64,000 nucleotides of DNA from Saccharicrinis sp963667815 (lineage in GTDB: Bacteria; Bacteroidota; Bacteroidia; Bacteroidales; Marinilabiliaceae): assembly GCA_963667815.1 (NCBI GenBank), contig OY764021.1; one strand, given 5' to 3'. The translations under genes and the position numbers were made by a program. Numbering within the stretch: the stretch's first letter is position 1; each line of letters begins with the position of its first letter. This document shows positions 1 to 9,067 of the stretch, piece after piece. The notes under the pieces were generated by a model. The model was not told where the DNA came from, ran no database searches, and saw only the letters and a list, made by a program, of their open reading frames with translations.

Positions 1-36
1 AATTATCTTTTAAAAAATCGGAATAACAAGGATAGA

Positions 37-1206
37 ATGGCTCACGTCCAAAATCCTGACCAATTCATTTCCATGTTAGAACAGGCTATCAAGTTTTGGA
101 ATACTCCACAGCGAGATAAAGTTCTTGAGAAATTAGCACAAATTGAAAATCAGTTATCTGCTAAAGGGTTAATAAAATATGATTCGGATGCTATTGATGG
201 TTTATCAGAATTGGATGATTACGATGAAGAAATTGATGGGCTTGAAGGTCAAAGAGGTCTTGGTGGTTTCTTTAAATCATTGAAAAGAATTGGGAAAAAG
301 ATTGGGAAAGGAGTAAAAAAAGCTGCTAAGAAAGTTGGAAAGGTGGCTAAAAAAGTAGTTAAAGCCATTATCCGCTTTAATCCCTTATCAATTGCTATCC
401 GAAATGGTTTATTGGCAGCTCTTCGCTTAAACATGTTTGGTATCGCTAAAAAACTACAATATGCCTATTTGCCAGATAACCTTGCCAGCAAATACAAAAT
501 TGACTCAACAAAACTTGCCAAACTCAAAAAAACTCACCGCAAAGTCAAGAAACTGTTTACAGGTTTACAAGGTAGAGAAAAGAACCTAAGAAAAGCCATC
601 CTGAAAGGTGCAAAACAAAAGAGTTCCGACTTCTCCCTAAAGGGTATTGACGGTTTACTTGCTGATTTAAAAGGCTTGGAAGCCATTGGTGAATTGGCAG
701 AATTGGGAAATATGGGTGCAGTTGCCACAGCAGCCTCAGTAACCGCAGCGAGCGGTGTATTGGCTAAAATCGGAAGCTGGTTAAAGCCTATCAAAAACAT
801 CTTTACAAAGGTTAAAAGCAAATTCAAGAAAGCAGCTCCAGCAACGGAAGCGGTATCTCAATTTACCAACCAGGCAGCTCCTACAACCGAGGCTTATGCT
901 CCACCAACAAATAGCGTGATGCCTCCATCCAATAGTATCATGCCACAGTCTGGCAGTTATACTCCACAACCCATAATGAAATCCGGTAACTACACTCCAC
1001 AATCGACTACATCGAATCCTACTGCAACAGGCAAAAAGAAACTGAGCAAAGGTGCAAAAGTCGGTATTGGTTTAGGTGTTGCAGCCCTTTTAGGTACAGG
1101 AGCTTATCTCATGTTTCGCAAAAAAGACAGCACTCCGGCAAAGCGGAAATCATCCCCCAAAAACACAAGCAATAAAGAGGATTTAGGAAGCATTAAGCTT
1201 CAATAA
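37..1206 (+). CDS. Virus-like structural protein, Lys-rich with C-terminal membrane span
   Basis: 389 residues, first gene of the structural module visible here. The N-terminus is acidic with repeated DGL/EGL motifs. Residues about 78-112 are a strongly Lys-rich helix resembling histone H1 or antimicrobial amphipathic helices. The middle is helical and basic, followed by a Pro/Thr/Ser-rich linker. Residues 341-360 form one clear transmembrane segment followed by a basic tail, so the protein is probably anchored in a membrane with a nucleic-acid-binding domain on one side. I infer a minor virion protein linking the genome to an internal membrane. I recognise no named family. It is followed within 40 bp by the next structural gene. 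Confidence 0.6.
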   Translation: MAHVQNPDQFISMLEQAIKFWNTPQRDKVLEKLAQIENQLSAKGLIKYDSDAIDGLSELDDYDEEIDGLEGQRGLGGFFKSLKRIGKKIGKGVKKAAKKVGKVAKKVVKAIIRFNPLSIAIRNGLLAALRLNMFGIAKKLQYAYLPDNLASKYKIDSTKLAKLKKTHRKVKKLFTGLQGREKNLRKAILKGAKQKSSDFSLKGIDGLLADLKGLEAIGELAELGNMGAVATAASVTAASGVLAKIGSWLKPIKNIFTKVKSKFKKAAPATEAVSQFTNQAAPTTEAYAPPTNSVMPPSNSIMPQSGSYTPQPIMKSGNYTPQSTTSNPTATGKKKLSKGAKVGIGLGVAALLGTGAYLMFRKKDSTPAKRKSSPKNTSNKEDLGSIKLQ

Positions 1207-1240
1207 ATAATTGTGAATCAATAATTAAAATTTAGAAAAC

Positions 1241-1903
1241 ATGGCAGTTAAAAAATCAACGTCAAGTACCCCAAGGAGAAGTTCAAGAGGTACAAAAATT
1301 GACTTTATGAAAGCTACCAACAACATAGGCAAGCCCATTGCTGCCGTAGCAGGGTTTGCAGTTGGCAAGTACGCTTTAAAAAAGTTGGAAAAGAGCCAGA
1401 CCGTGAGCGGTTTGTTGGGCAACGAAATGAAAACTTACATCGTTCCGGCAGCCGTTACAATGGGCGGTTTGGTTGGTACACAGTTTACCAAAAATGAGTA
1501 TGTAAAGCTGGGCTTGGTAGGTGCAGCAGGTGCAGGTGTTGAATCCATTATCAAGAAAGCCACAGGTAAAACCATCCTACAAGGATTAGAGGGCATTATC
1601 GGCGATGAAGATTACAGCGATGTGGATGAAATGGACGGACTACGTGCTTTAAACCCAATTACACAAGCTCTCCCGGCAGCCGACATTGACATCGAGCGTG
1701 AAATTCAGGCTTCGGTATCGGGTGCAGCATCGGACTATTCGATGAGTGACGACCCTATGGGCAATGCAGCCAGCGATTATGCAATGAGCGATGAACCGAT
1801 TGGCAGTTCAGATGATGACGATGAGCCAGTTGGCAAAATCCAAAACCTCGACCCCGACAGCATGGACTATGACATCTTTTCGGGCGATATGATGGCATCC
1901 TGA
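1241..1903 (+). CDS. Virus-like structural protein, Gly/Ala-rich membrane helices
   Basis: 220 residues. A basic N-terminus (Lys/Ser/Thr/Arg) is followed by two or three Gly/Ala-rich hydrophobic helices around residues 27-45 and 65-105, then an acidic C-terminal half with repeated SDYxMSDxP units (three copies, about residues 165-195). The EGI and DGL motifs near residue 125-140 resemble those in the preceding and following proteins. Small, glycine-rich membrane helices suit a protein inside a virion membrane, but this is inference. It sits between two other structural candidates on the same strand, with 34 and 64 bp spacers. No named family is recognised. Confidence 0.55.
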   Translation: MAVKKSTSSTPRRSSRGTKIDFMKATNNIGKPIAAVAGFAVGKYALKKLEKSQTVSGLLGNEMKTYIVPAAVTMGGLVGTQFTKNEYVKLGLVGAAGAGVESIIKKATGKTILQGLEGIIGDEDYSDVDEMDGLRALNPITQALPAADIDIEREIQASVSGAASDYSMSDDPMGNAASDYAMSDEPIGSSDDDDEPVGKIQNLDPDSMDYDIFSGDMMAS

Positions 1904-1967
1904 TTCTTACTAAATAACATTTAATCAATTTAATAACAAAGGCTAATAAGCCGCAAAACAAATTATC

Positions 1968-2810
1968 ATGGCAGAAATTAATGAGCAAAATGATTTGTAC
2001 CCTTCGATGGAAGAAATAGAGGGTTTAGAAGAAGCGATTCTTGAAAAAGAGGAAGATGCTTTAGAGAAAGAAGAAGACCAAGACGATGCAGTCGAAGGCA
2101 TTGGCGATTTAGGTCGTTCACGCCGTAGAACAAGACGCAGAGGGCGAAGAAGTCGCAGAAGAACCAGCAGAAAACGTGCTGTTCGTAGGTCATACAATGC
2201 CGGAGCAAGAAGTACGGCTGTAAAAACAGGACTTACCAAAGACCTGACTTCAAAAGGTCAGTTTGAGCTTCGCAGACAGCAATTGCCAACGGAAGTGCAA
2301 AAAGCATTGAAAGATGCACGTATGCAAACCGTTGATACGGCAATCTACACCGTTAAGTCGATTAAGGATAAGTCCGACATTGATTTGATGGAGGCATCGG
2401 ACGATAAAAAGGCTGGACGTACCAACCTGAACCGTGCGCAGTTGGATTCAGGAAAGTATTTCCTGTTAACTGATATTGTTCTTGAGTACGCTCACGGAGC
2501 ATCGGAAGAAGACAACGACCCGGCAGATTTTGCATTCGGTCAGTTTGCTTTACCACCTGCAATCCTGAACGGTACTTTCGAGATGACGTTAGGCACGAAG
2601 GTAATTGTACCTGAAATCTCATGTGCGGTATTCGATGATACCGATACCACAAAACGCAAATTCCAATACAAGCTTGCCAATCCAAAATGGTTAAAGCCAT
2701 CAATGGATATTACACCAAAGCTGAACATGCCGAAATCGGTATCAGGTGATAAGATTTACCACCCTGCCGTTAAGGTTACGCTATTGGGAACTATCACAGA
2801 GAAAGCATAA
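1968..2810 (+). CDS. Candidate major capsid/nucleocapsid protein with Arg-rich arm
   Basis: 280 residues in three parts. Residues 1-48 are very acidic with EGL and EGIGDLG motifs. Residues about 49-75 are an Arg-rich stretch with runs of RRR, like the nucleic-acid-binding arms of small viral capsid proteins. Residues about 90-280 are a beta-rich globular core ending in alternating hydrophobic strands. A strong intrinsic terminator follows directly, which is typical of a highly expressed capsid gene. I call it the best major-capsid candidate from position, size, architecture and terminator; no family motif proves it. It could instead be a core protein, with one of the next three small beta-rich proteins as the shell. 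Confidence 0.5.
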   Translation: MAEINEQNDLYPSMEEIEGLEEAILEKEEDALEKEEDQDDAVEGIGDLGRSRRRTRRRGRRSRRRTSRKRAVRRSYNAGARSTAVKTGLTKDLTSKGQFELRRQQLPTEVQKALKDARMQTVDTAIYTVKSIKDKSDIDLMEASDDKKAGRTNLNRAQLDSGKYFLLTDIVLEYAHGASEEDNDPADFAFGQFALPPAILNGTFEMTLGTKVIVPEISCAVFDDTDTTKRKFQYKLANPKWLKPSMDITPKLNMPKSVSGDKIYHPAVKVTLLGTITEKA

Positions 2811-2834
2811 GAGCTTGATATGTCATAATCGTTT

Positions 2835-2869
2835 GGGGGCGGTCAGCGGTTGTTAACCGCCCCTTTTTT
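2835..2869 (+). terminator. Intrinsic terminator after capsid candidate
   Basis: An 8-bp GC-rich stem (GGGGCGGT with ACCGCCCC) is followed at once by six T. A competing smaller hairpin, GCGGTT-gtt-AACCGC, sits inside and uses the same right arm, so the two folds exclude each other. It lies 24 bp after the stop of the capsid candidate and 20 bp before the next gene. Confidence 0.85.
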
Positions 2870-2888
2870 CTTCTTAATCATTTGAAAA

Positions 2889-3278
2889 ATGGAAGTACAA
2901 GACAATAACATACGCAAATTACAGGTCGTAAAATTCGAGGTTAAAAAAGGTCAGACCTTCGAGTTTAACGGCAATACAAAAACGGAACATGACCGTATCA
3001 AAGGCATTTTTCTTCGTCTCTCAAATCAACAGGCATTACCCGGTGCCACACTAAGGGTTTGGATTGATGATACCGAGATTATCCCTGATGATACCGAGGT
3101 GGCATTGCTTCACCATAACGATGACATGAGTATTAAGGATGTGGCTTTTCCTGTGGATGAAAAAGCAAAGAACAGCCCTGTACGTGTCATTTACAAAGAC
3201 GACAGCGAGAACCTGGCTGTTAATGAAAGCTATAATGTTCGTGTGTATCTGCTTGCCGAGGTAGAGAAAAAGAAATAA
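2889..3278 (+). CDS. Small beta-rich virion protein candidate
   Basis: 129 residues, with alternating polar/hydrophobic segments predicting mainly beta strands (for example LQVVKFEVKKG and VRVIYKD) and no membrane span. It follows the terminator of the capsid candidate and starts a run of closely spaced structural genes. A single jelly-roll or similar beta-sandwich is plausible but unproven. No family is recognised. It may be a penton, minor capsid or capsid-decorating protein. Confidence 0.55.
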   Translation: MEVQDNNIRKLQVVKFEVKKGQTFEFNGNTKTEHDRIKGIFLRLSNQQALPGATLRVWIDDTEIIPDDTEVALLHHNDDMSIKDVAFPVDEKAKNSPVRVIYKDDSENLAVNESYNVRVYLLAEVEKKK

Positions 3279-3296
3279 CCCTAAAATCTCCCGACA

Positions 3297-4073
3297 ATGA
3301 AACGATATTTTGTAATTACAAAAACCTCAGTTGGCAACAAACACATCAACGAACAGGACTTGCTCCCTGCTTCCTGTAAACTGATTACAGGCATTGCAAT
3401 AAACGCCCTGGTTAAAAAAGAATCGGAATTGGAAGATGTAACTCAGGATTTAGCATTTCCACAAGCTTTAATATCCGATTTGTTACTGACCGATGGAATT
3501 ACCAACCTGTTCTATTCATACCTACGCACAAGGGCAAGCGAAGCGGAAAGTAAAGACTTTTTTGAAAATGATATACTTCCGGCAATCGTTGATATATTAA
3601 GCAACAACATCAAATTTACTTGCCTCGATACAGACCAGCAAAGCAAACTGAACAACAGCATTGCAGAGCTTTTCAATACGCAATTTGCCGATTATCTCTA
3701 CAACGAAGTGGGTTTGTTTGAAAAAGGTCAAACCATTACAAGCCTTGAATTTGCCGATTTGATAGCACAGGAAACATTAACCTTTGCCTATCTGCATAAA
3801 TCCGATGTATTTCTACGCCCTGTAAAGGCATACAAACAGCCAGAACCTTATGAATGTGGCAATATCAGCCTATTGGTAAATGGCAACAGTTTTCTACTTC
3901 GTGATTACATGCTTACCGCCAACAGAAAGGTTAAGCATTTAAGCAAAGAGGTTATCCCATTCCATGAGCCTTTGGAGGTAAACAGCAATATCCATACGGT
4001 ATTTAAGAGCAACAAAAACAGCGGAGACAATACGCTAACCATTAGAATCTACATTGAATATGAACACGAGTGA
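3297..4073 (+). CDS. Virion-associated protein of unknown family
   Basis: 258 residues, soluble by composition. A beta-rich start leads into a helical middle (about residues 60-160), and a beta-rich end finishes in strands such as LTIRIYIEYEHE. It begins 18 bp after the previous gene and overlaps the next by 14 bp, so the genes are probably translated as one unit. No catalytic motif or named family is seen. The context suggests a structural or assembly protein. Confidence 0.55.
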   Translation: MKRYFVITKTSVGNKHINEQDLLPASCKLITGIAINALVKKESELEDVTQDLAFPQALISDLLLTDGITNLFYSYLRTRASEAESKDFFENDILPAIVDILSNNIKFTCLDTDQQSKLNNSIAELFNTQFADYLYNEVGLFEKGQTITSLEFADLIAQETLTFAYLHKSDVFLRPVKAYKQPEPYECGNISLLVNGNSFLLRDYMLTANRKVKHLSKEVIPFHEPLEVNSNIHTVFKSNKNSGDNTLTIRIYIEYEHE

Positions 4074-4410
4074 GTTATTACATACCATCGCAAAAGACCG
4101 TGTATCAGGAATGCGAACCATCGACAGCTACCAATTAAAACCAACAGTGATAATGGTAACAGGTGCGGATATTTCGCTGGACCTGAAAAACGATATGTGG
4201 ATTCTGAACACCAAAGGTCTGCCAAGCTCCATTGATGAAATGGAACTTATAAGCAGCGATAACGTGTTTACCGCTACACCCGAAGAATACGACTTTATGG
4301 ATGAGTACCGCTACCAGGTATTCACCGATTACATAGACATCAAAACCCAAACGGAAAACTTTAAGCCTTACCGATTGGAGTTTGTAAAGATTATTCCCCA
4401 CCGAAATTAA
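4060..4410 (+). CDS. Small virion-associated protein
   Basis: 116 residues from the ATG at 4060, which lies inside the 3' end of the preceding gene in another frame; the in-frame TTG six bases earlier is less likely. Short beta-like segments alternate with acidic loops, and no membrane span is seen. It ends 7 bp before the next coding region. The tight overlap argues for co-translation with the 258-residue protein. No family is recognised. Confidence 0.5.
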   Translation: MNTSELLHTIAKDRVSGMRTIDSYQLKPTVIMVTGADISLDLKNDMWILNTKGLPSSIDEMELISSDNVFTATPEEYDFMDEYRYQVFTDYIDIKTQTENFKPYRLEFVKIIPHRN

Positions 4411-4417
4411 TACGACT

Positions 4418-5539
4418 ATGTTGGATTACAGAGAGCAAATACAAAGCATATACGAGTTTATAAAGCGTTCGGAGGACGAACAAAAGTACCCTTACGCTTA
4501 TGAAATATACCTGGTTACCGCAGCACAGGAAACGGCACTCACTTCAAGAACCTCCGGAACAGATAAGTTTAATCGTGACATTGAAAGTGCCATTGAAAAA
4601 GCAAAGCAGTCTCATGGTTCACTCAGGGTTGATGTGTTTGGAGGCAAAAGCCCCAATGCCAGAAGCCTGAACAGTTATACGGTGAATATCAGCAAGCTAT
4701 TGAATCCACCAAAAGAACCCATTGAAAGAGCAGAGATACAAACCATCATCCAGGAGGAAATGAAACAGAGCCAAATCCAAAACAACACCAATGGATTGGG
4801 TGAACTGGATTCCTTGTTAGGATTATTTTCAGGAGATAACCCTGCCGTAAAATCTAAGCTTGATGGACTATTCGGTGTGTTCAATGCCTTATCGGGCAAT
4901 AACAAAGAGGTTGAACGAATCAGCTACCAAAAGCAATTGGATGATTTTAAGTTCGAGACACGCTACAACACTTTGGAAGAAAAGTATGAGCGTTTACGCA
5001 ATGAAAATGCTGAACTACGTGCCGAAAAAGACCGCTACCAAAGCGAAAACAGGGAACTGAAAACCGATAAAACAGACCTTGAAAGTCGTCTTGCCGGGTA
5101 TGCTCCCAATGAAGTGATGAAACGAGTTGCCACAGGTGCATTGGTAGGTATCGGTTCACGCTTGCTTACCAACAGTCCAAAAACAGCAGAGTTGTTGGGA
5201 CTATCCGCAGAGGAACTCAAAGGAGCTTTGGGAATGCTTGATGATACCGAGGAAGAATCGGCAAAACTACCTGAAACCAATGTTGAGATTACCGACATAG
5301 GTACGGCTAATACACCTGAAGACCGCAAGAAAGCTGAGATTATTAAAAAGCTATCCGATGCTCTAATGACATGGGAACTGCAAGATGTAGCCAAGATTGC
5401 AAACATCGTTGGCTTATGCCTTGACAAAGCAGAGCTGATAAATAAAACCCTCCTGTTCCTGAATCAAGCCGTGAATGGCATATCAGAACAGGAACCGGGA
5501 AACGCAGAGTTTGATAACGAAGATTTAGATAACGATTAA
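4418..5539 (+). CDS. Coiled-coil structural protein
   Basis: 373 residues. An N-terminal globular region is followed by Gly/Leu motifs (NGLGELDSLLGLF and LDGLFGVFNAL, about residues 125-160). A strong heptad coiled coil covers about residues 170-230, rich in Glu, Lys and Leu. A short Gly-containing helix (TGALVGIG) then leads into an acidic helical C-terminus. A long coiled coil in this position suggests an elongated or scaffolding-type virion component. The GL-type motifs are shared with other structural proteins of the element. No named family is recognised. Confidence 0.55.
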   Translation: MLDYREQIQSIYEFIKRSEDEQKYPYAYEIYLVTAAQETALTSRTSGTDKFNRDIESAIEKAKQSHGSLRVDVFGGKSPNARSLNSYTVNISKLLNPPKEPIERAEIQTIIQEEMKQSQIQNNTNGLGELDSLLGLFSGDNPAVKSKLDGLFGVFNALSGNNKEVERISYQKQLDDFKFETRYNTLEEKYERLRNENAELRAEKDRYQSENRELKTDKTDLESRLAGYAPNEVMKRVATGALVGIGSRLLTNSPKTAELLGLSAEELKGALGMLDDTEEESAKLPETNVEITDIGTANTPEDRKKAEIIKKLSDALMTWELQDVAKIANIVGLCLDKAELINKTLLFLNQAVNGISEQEPGNAEFDNEDLDND

Positions 5540-5544
5540 AACAT

Positions 5545-5727
5545 ATGATGATGAGAAAGTTTAAAGTAGGAATCACCATTGAGGCTGACAGTACCGAGGT
5601 AGTTCAGCAAGTAGGAAACCTTTTGCAAAATGCAGTTAACAAGGTTGAGCAACAGGATATGATTAAGCTTCTGACCAAGGTTGCCAAGAACCCAAAGATT
5701 GTAAAGACCGCATTACGATACATCTAA
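5545..5727 (+). CDS. Small helical protein of the structural module
   Basis: 60 residues (three ATG codons in a row at 5545, 5548 and 5551 could serve as start). One beta strand is followed by two helices (ADSTEVVQQVGNLLQNAV and DMIKLLTKVAKNP). No membrane span. It is 5 bp after the coiled-coil gene and 13 bp before the next gene, so it is very likely real and co-expressed. Function unknown. Confidence 0.5.
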   Translation: MMMRKFKVGITIEADSTEVVQQVGNLLQNAVNKVEQQDMIKLLTKVAKNPKIVKTALRYI

Positions 5728-5740
5728 AAACAATAATACC

Positions 5741-6217
5741 GTGCAATTAGATAAAGCAAATAAAGCAGCATTGATTACAACAGGAATCAAATTTGGTGTC
5801 CCGGTTGTAGTAGCCGGAATTGGATTCTTCGCTATCCGAAAAATTATCAAAGGGAAAAAGAATACCGATGGAACATCATCCCGGATAGCTCCATCCATAA
5901 AAGATACAGTCATTGAAAAGGCTAATCTTACTATCTCCACTTCTGATGCAGCTTTGTTCGCAAATACCTTGTACGGTGCAATGTTGGATTTTGGAACAGA
6001 CGAGAAAACCATCTTCAGCACAATGGACAAAATCAACAGTAAGGACGATATGCTACTGGTGATTAAAGCATTTGGAATGAAGCAATACTTATGGGGCGGT
6101 CGTGCAGCATTCCTTGGTCAGGACTATAACCTTATTGGATGGTTAAGAGCTGAACTAAGCGAAAGTGAAATTTTAAAAATCAAACCCAAGTTCGATAGTT
6201 GGGGAATCCCTCTCTAA
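5741..6217 (+). CDS. Membrane-anchored virion protein with annexin-like segment
   Basis: 158 residues from a GTG start; no suitable ATG is nearby. Residues about 10-32 form one transmembrane segment followed by basic residues. The soluble remainder has a GTDEKTIFSTMDKI...MLLVIKAFG pattern resembling a single annexin-type repeat, then LIGWLRAELS. I have seen similar GTDE/WLRxELS modules only loosely associated with Bacteroidota phage-like regions, so this is weak recognition. The single span agrees with the neighbouring anchored proteins. Confidence 0.5.
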   Translation: MQLDKANKAALITTGIKFGVPVVVAGIGFFAIRKIIKGKKNTDGTSSRIAPSIKDTVIEKANLTISTSDAALFANTLYGAMLDFGTDEKTIFSTMDKINSKDDMLLVIKAFGMKQYLWGGRAAFLGQDYNLIGWLRAELSESEILKIKPKFDSWGIPL

Positions 6218-6234
6218 ACTCTAACAATAAAGCT

Positions 6235-6840
6235 ATGGACAAGAAGAAAAAGATATTATTTATTTCGGGAGGGGTGTTAACCACAGGGGCAATAGTTACC
6301 ACAATTGTAATGATTCGCAGACGAAACAAACGCAAGCGTGGGCTATTGCCTCCTCGTGGTTCAAACGTTTTGACTACCAACAATAACGAACTGCCCTCAA
6401 ACTTTCAGAATTGGAACGGTGGCAATACCTACCTCTCAAATGCACCCAGGGGCATACGGAACAACAATCCGGGAAACCTGATTTTCACCAACATCAAGTG
6501 GAACGGCAAACTGCCCAAAGAGCAAAACAAAGACAGACGTTTTGAAATGTTTATTGCTCCGGTTTATGGTGTTCGTGCGATGATAAAAGACCTCAAACAC
6601 GACATTGAAAAAGGCAAAAACACTGTGCCGTTACTGGTCGAAGAATATGCTCCCCGATTTGAAAACAATACAGACCATTACATTCAAACAGTTTGTAAGG
6701 ATTTAAAGGTCAGCAAGAGCGCAAAGCTCCTATCTACAAAAAATACACTTCGCTTATTGGTGCTTTCAATGACAAAGGTTGAGACAGGTGGTAATTACGT
6801 CTCCAACCAATTGTTTGAGCAGGCTTACGCAATGATTTAG
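6235..6840 (+). CDS. Membrane-anchored murein-degrading virion protein (P5-like)
   Basis: 201 residues from the ATG at 6235; an in-frame TTG 36 bp upstream is less likely. A Lys-rich start is followed by one transmembrane segment (about residues 6-25), a basic stop-transfer, and a soluble domain opening with RGIRNNNPGN, then D-R-R-F-E-M-F and YGVRAM. That pattern is typical of phage 'structural protein P5'/lytic transglycosylase-like proteins that make a local hole in peptidoglycan during genome entry. A membrane-anchored entry enzyme fits a virion with an internal membrane. Activity is inferred. Confidence 0.65.
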   Translation: MDKKKKILFISGGVLTTGAIVTTIVMIRRRNKRKRGLLPPRGSNVLTTNNNELPSNFQNWNGGNTYLSNAPRGIRNNNPGNLIFTNIKWNGKLPKEQNKDRRFEMFIAPVYGVRAMIKDLKHDIEKGKNTVPLLVEEYAPRFENNTDHYIQTVCKDLKVSKSAKLLSTKNTLRLLVLSMTKVETGGNYVSNQLFEQAYAMI

Positions 6841-6859
6841 CAATTAAAAGACATTAGAT

Positions 6860-9046
6860 ATGGGAACGATAAAAATGTTTAGGGGAACAACCCCACCGTT
6901 ATTGAAAAAAGGCGAATGGGCTTCGGATGGCCAGTACGCTTATTTGGGTATGGAACACGAACAATACAAAGTGTTTCAGGGCGTGTTTGATATGAGTAAA
7001 GACCAGCAGATAACAGGTTTTGAATACGATGTTGAACGCAAAGCCATTATTATTCCTTCGGGAACTCCGTTTTCAAAGCTTCAACGGCTGTTTGATTCCC
7101 TGCCTAAAGCATTGAAGTATCACACCAACAAAAGTGCGAGTATCAGCATCATGTTTGAAGATGGGACTTACATCAACGATTTGGGAACGTTCCTTGTCCT
7201 TCGTGATTTCTCCTACCAAATCAACATCTGCTCATTGAGCAATAAGGTGGATGGTGTGGTTGGAACATACGTTAAGCCTGTAATTTTTCAAAGTGATAAG
7301 GCGATTGAAATTTACAATAGTGCTATCAATTTTGCAGACATACGCTTTGAATATACCGATGCCGGAAGTGGTGCAATTGCTTTTCTGAACAGTACCACCA
7401 ACATTGACGATTGCTGTTTTGAGGCAAAGGTCAATCAGTCGTGTGTATTTGACAGAGGCTACAACAAGATTGTGTTTTCAGATACCTACTTCAAGATGAA
7501 CCGGGATATTCAGGACACCATTCTTGACAGGGCTTCGGTTGGTTCATTCATCAATATTGCACGTTCAAAGTCCGCTCCGGAATACAGACCTAAAACCATT
7601 GTTCAGCAGATTAGTGGCGGTCTGATTATCGCCGGGAATGTTGAAGACTTACTAATATCAGAGAAAAGTCCTGTGTATATGCCCAATGGTGGTATCGAGG
7701 TACATGGCGGTTTTGTAACCGACCCTGATGGTAATATCAATATTGCTATTCCAACCAAGCTTTCACAGTTGGAAAACGACATGAACCTGACTTCCAATTT
7801 TGAAGAACTGCAAAACAAACCAACGACCATTAGCGCAGAACAGGCAACGGCAATTGAGAATAACAATAAAAAAAGTAGTTACCCACAAGCAGATGCAGAA
7901 AAGCTTGCAGGGATTGAGGAAGGTGCTACTGCCGGAGCTGATTGGAATACCAATATTCAAAATAAGCCGACTACCATATCGGCAGAACAATCGGCAGATA
8001 TTGAGGCAAATACGCAAAAGCGTTCTTATCCCGAAGCTGATGAAAACAAGCTTGCCGGGATTGAAGAAAACGCCACCGTTGGAGCTGATTGGGACACGAA
8101 TGTGCAAAACAAACCTGTAACCATTTCTCCACAACAAGCAGCCGATATTGAAGCCAATAACGCAAAACGCAGCTATCCGCAAGCCGATGAAGACAAGCTT
8201 TCAGGCATAGAGGAAAATGCAACAGCCGGGGCAGATTGGGAAACAAATATTGCCAACAAACCAACTACAATTACAGAGGAACAGGCTACCGCTATCGAAG
8301 CGAATACTGCAAAACGTTCATATCCCGAAGCTGACGAAACCAAGCTTGGAGGAATCGAAGAAGGTGCTACTGTTGGAGCAGATTGGGAAACCAATATTCA
8401 GAATAAACCTGTTACCATATCGGTAGAACAGGCAGCAGCCATTGAAGCAAATACCGAAAAGCGAAGCTACCCACAAGTCGATGAAGATAAGCTTTCGGGC
8501 ATAGAAGAAAATGCAACTGCCGGAGCTGATTGGGACACGAATATTGCCAATAAACCTACTACTATTTCAGAGGAACAGGCAACCGCCATTGAAGCAAACA
8601 CGGCAAAACGTTCATACCCCGAAGCGGATGAAACAAAACTTGGAGGAATCGAAGAAGGTGCAACTGTTGGAGCAGACTGGGAAACCAATATTCAGAACAA
8701 GCCTGTAACCATATCGGCAGAACAGGCAGCAGCCATTGAAACCAATGCCCAAAAACGTACCTACCCACAAGCTGACCAGGACAAACTTTCGGGTATTGAA
8801 GAAAACGCCACAGCCGGAGCAGATTGGGAAAACAATGTTGCGAATAAGCCTACCAAATTAAGCGATTTTGAAAACGACTTAGAACCTGCACAAATAGCAC
8901 CACAGGTCGATTGGAGTGTCATACAAAATATTCCAGCAGTATTGGTTGAGTTTATCAACAGTCTGCAAAACGATGGAGTAACCCACTTTGATATTATTGA
9001 AGACGGTACAGTTCTACGTCTTGGTCATAATAATGAAAATCAGTAG
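6860..9046 (+). CDS. Fibre or spike protein with 49-residue repeats
   Basis: 728 residues. The N-terminal ~315 residues are beta-rich, with a part resembling a solenoid. Seven tandem repeats of exactly 49 residues follow, each containing NKPxTI, a DKLxGIEE-type motif and GADW, as in phage fibre shafts. The short C-terminal domain is probably a receptor-binding tip. It is the last gene of the structural module, where receptor-binding proteins are often found. The tail-like repeats do not prove a tail: vertex spikes of tailless phages can use the same modules. Antisense reading frames here are compositional artefacts of the repeat. Confidence 0.7.
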   Translation: MGTIKMFRGTTPPLLKKGEWASDGQYAYLGMEHEQYKVFQGVFDMSKDQQITGFEYDVERKAIIIPSGTPFSKLQRLFDSLPKALKYHTNKSASISIMFEDGTYINDLGTFLVLRDFSYQINICSLSNKVDGVVGTYVKPVIFQSDKAIEIYNSAINFADIRFEYTDAGSGAIAFLNSTTNIDDCCFEAKVNQSCVFDRGYNKIVFSDTYFKMNRDIQDTILDRASVGSFINIARSKSAPEYRPKTIVQQISGGLIIAGNVEDLLISEKSPVYMPNGGIEVHGGFVTDPDGNINIAIPTKLSQLENDMNLTSNFEELQNKPTTISAEQATAIENNNKKSSYPQADAEKLAGIEEGATAGADWNTNIQNKPTTISAEQSADIEANTQKRSYPEADENKLAGIEENATVGADWDTNVQNKPVTISPQQAADIEANNAKRSYPQADEDKLSGIEENATAGADWETNIANKPTTITEEQATAIEANTAKRSYPEADETKLGGIEEGATVGADWETNIQNKPVTISVEQAAAIEANTEKRSYPQVDEDKLSGIEENATAGADWDTNIANKPTTISEEQATAIEANTAKRSYPEADETKLGGIEEGATVGADWETNIQNKPVTISAEQAAAIETNAQKRTYPQADQDKLSGIEENATAGADWENNVANKPTKLSDFENDLEPAQIAPQVDWSVIQNIPAVLVEFINSLQNDGVTHFDIIEDGTVLRLGHNNENQ
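7814..8842 (+). repeat. Seven tandem 147-bp repeats inside fibre gene
   Basis: Seven in-frame copies of 147 bp (49 codons) with no insertions between them. Copies 4 and 6 are nearly identical in protein, and copies 3, 5 and 7 resemble each other, giving an alternating two-repeat (98-residue) pattern. Copy number could vary by recombination. Confidence 0.9.
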
Positions 9047-9067
9047 TTAATATTCTTTTAGTTTTTC

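Noticed and set aside
7814..8842. Regular 147-bp repeats as a CRISPR-like array
   Set aside because: The repeats are continuous coding sequence without unique spacers of constant size, and no cas genes are near.
7603..8958. Several antisense reading frames of 60-140 codons across the fibre gene
   Set aside because: They repeat with the 147-bp period and mirror the fibre codons; they are shadows of the repeat and not genes.
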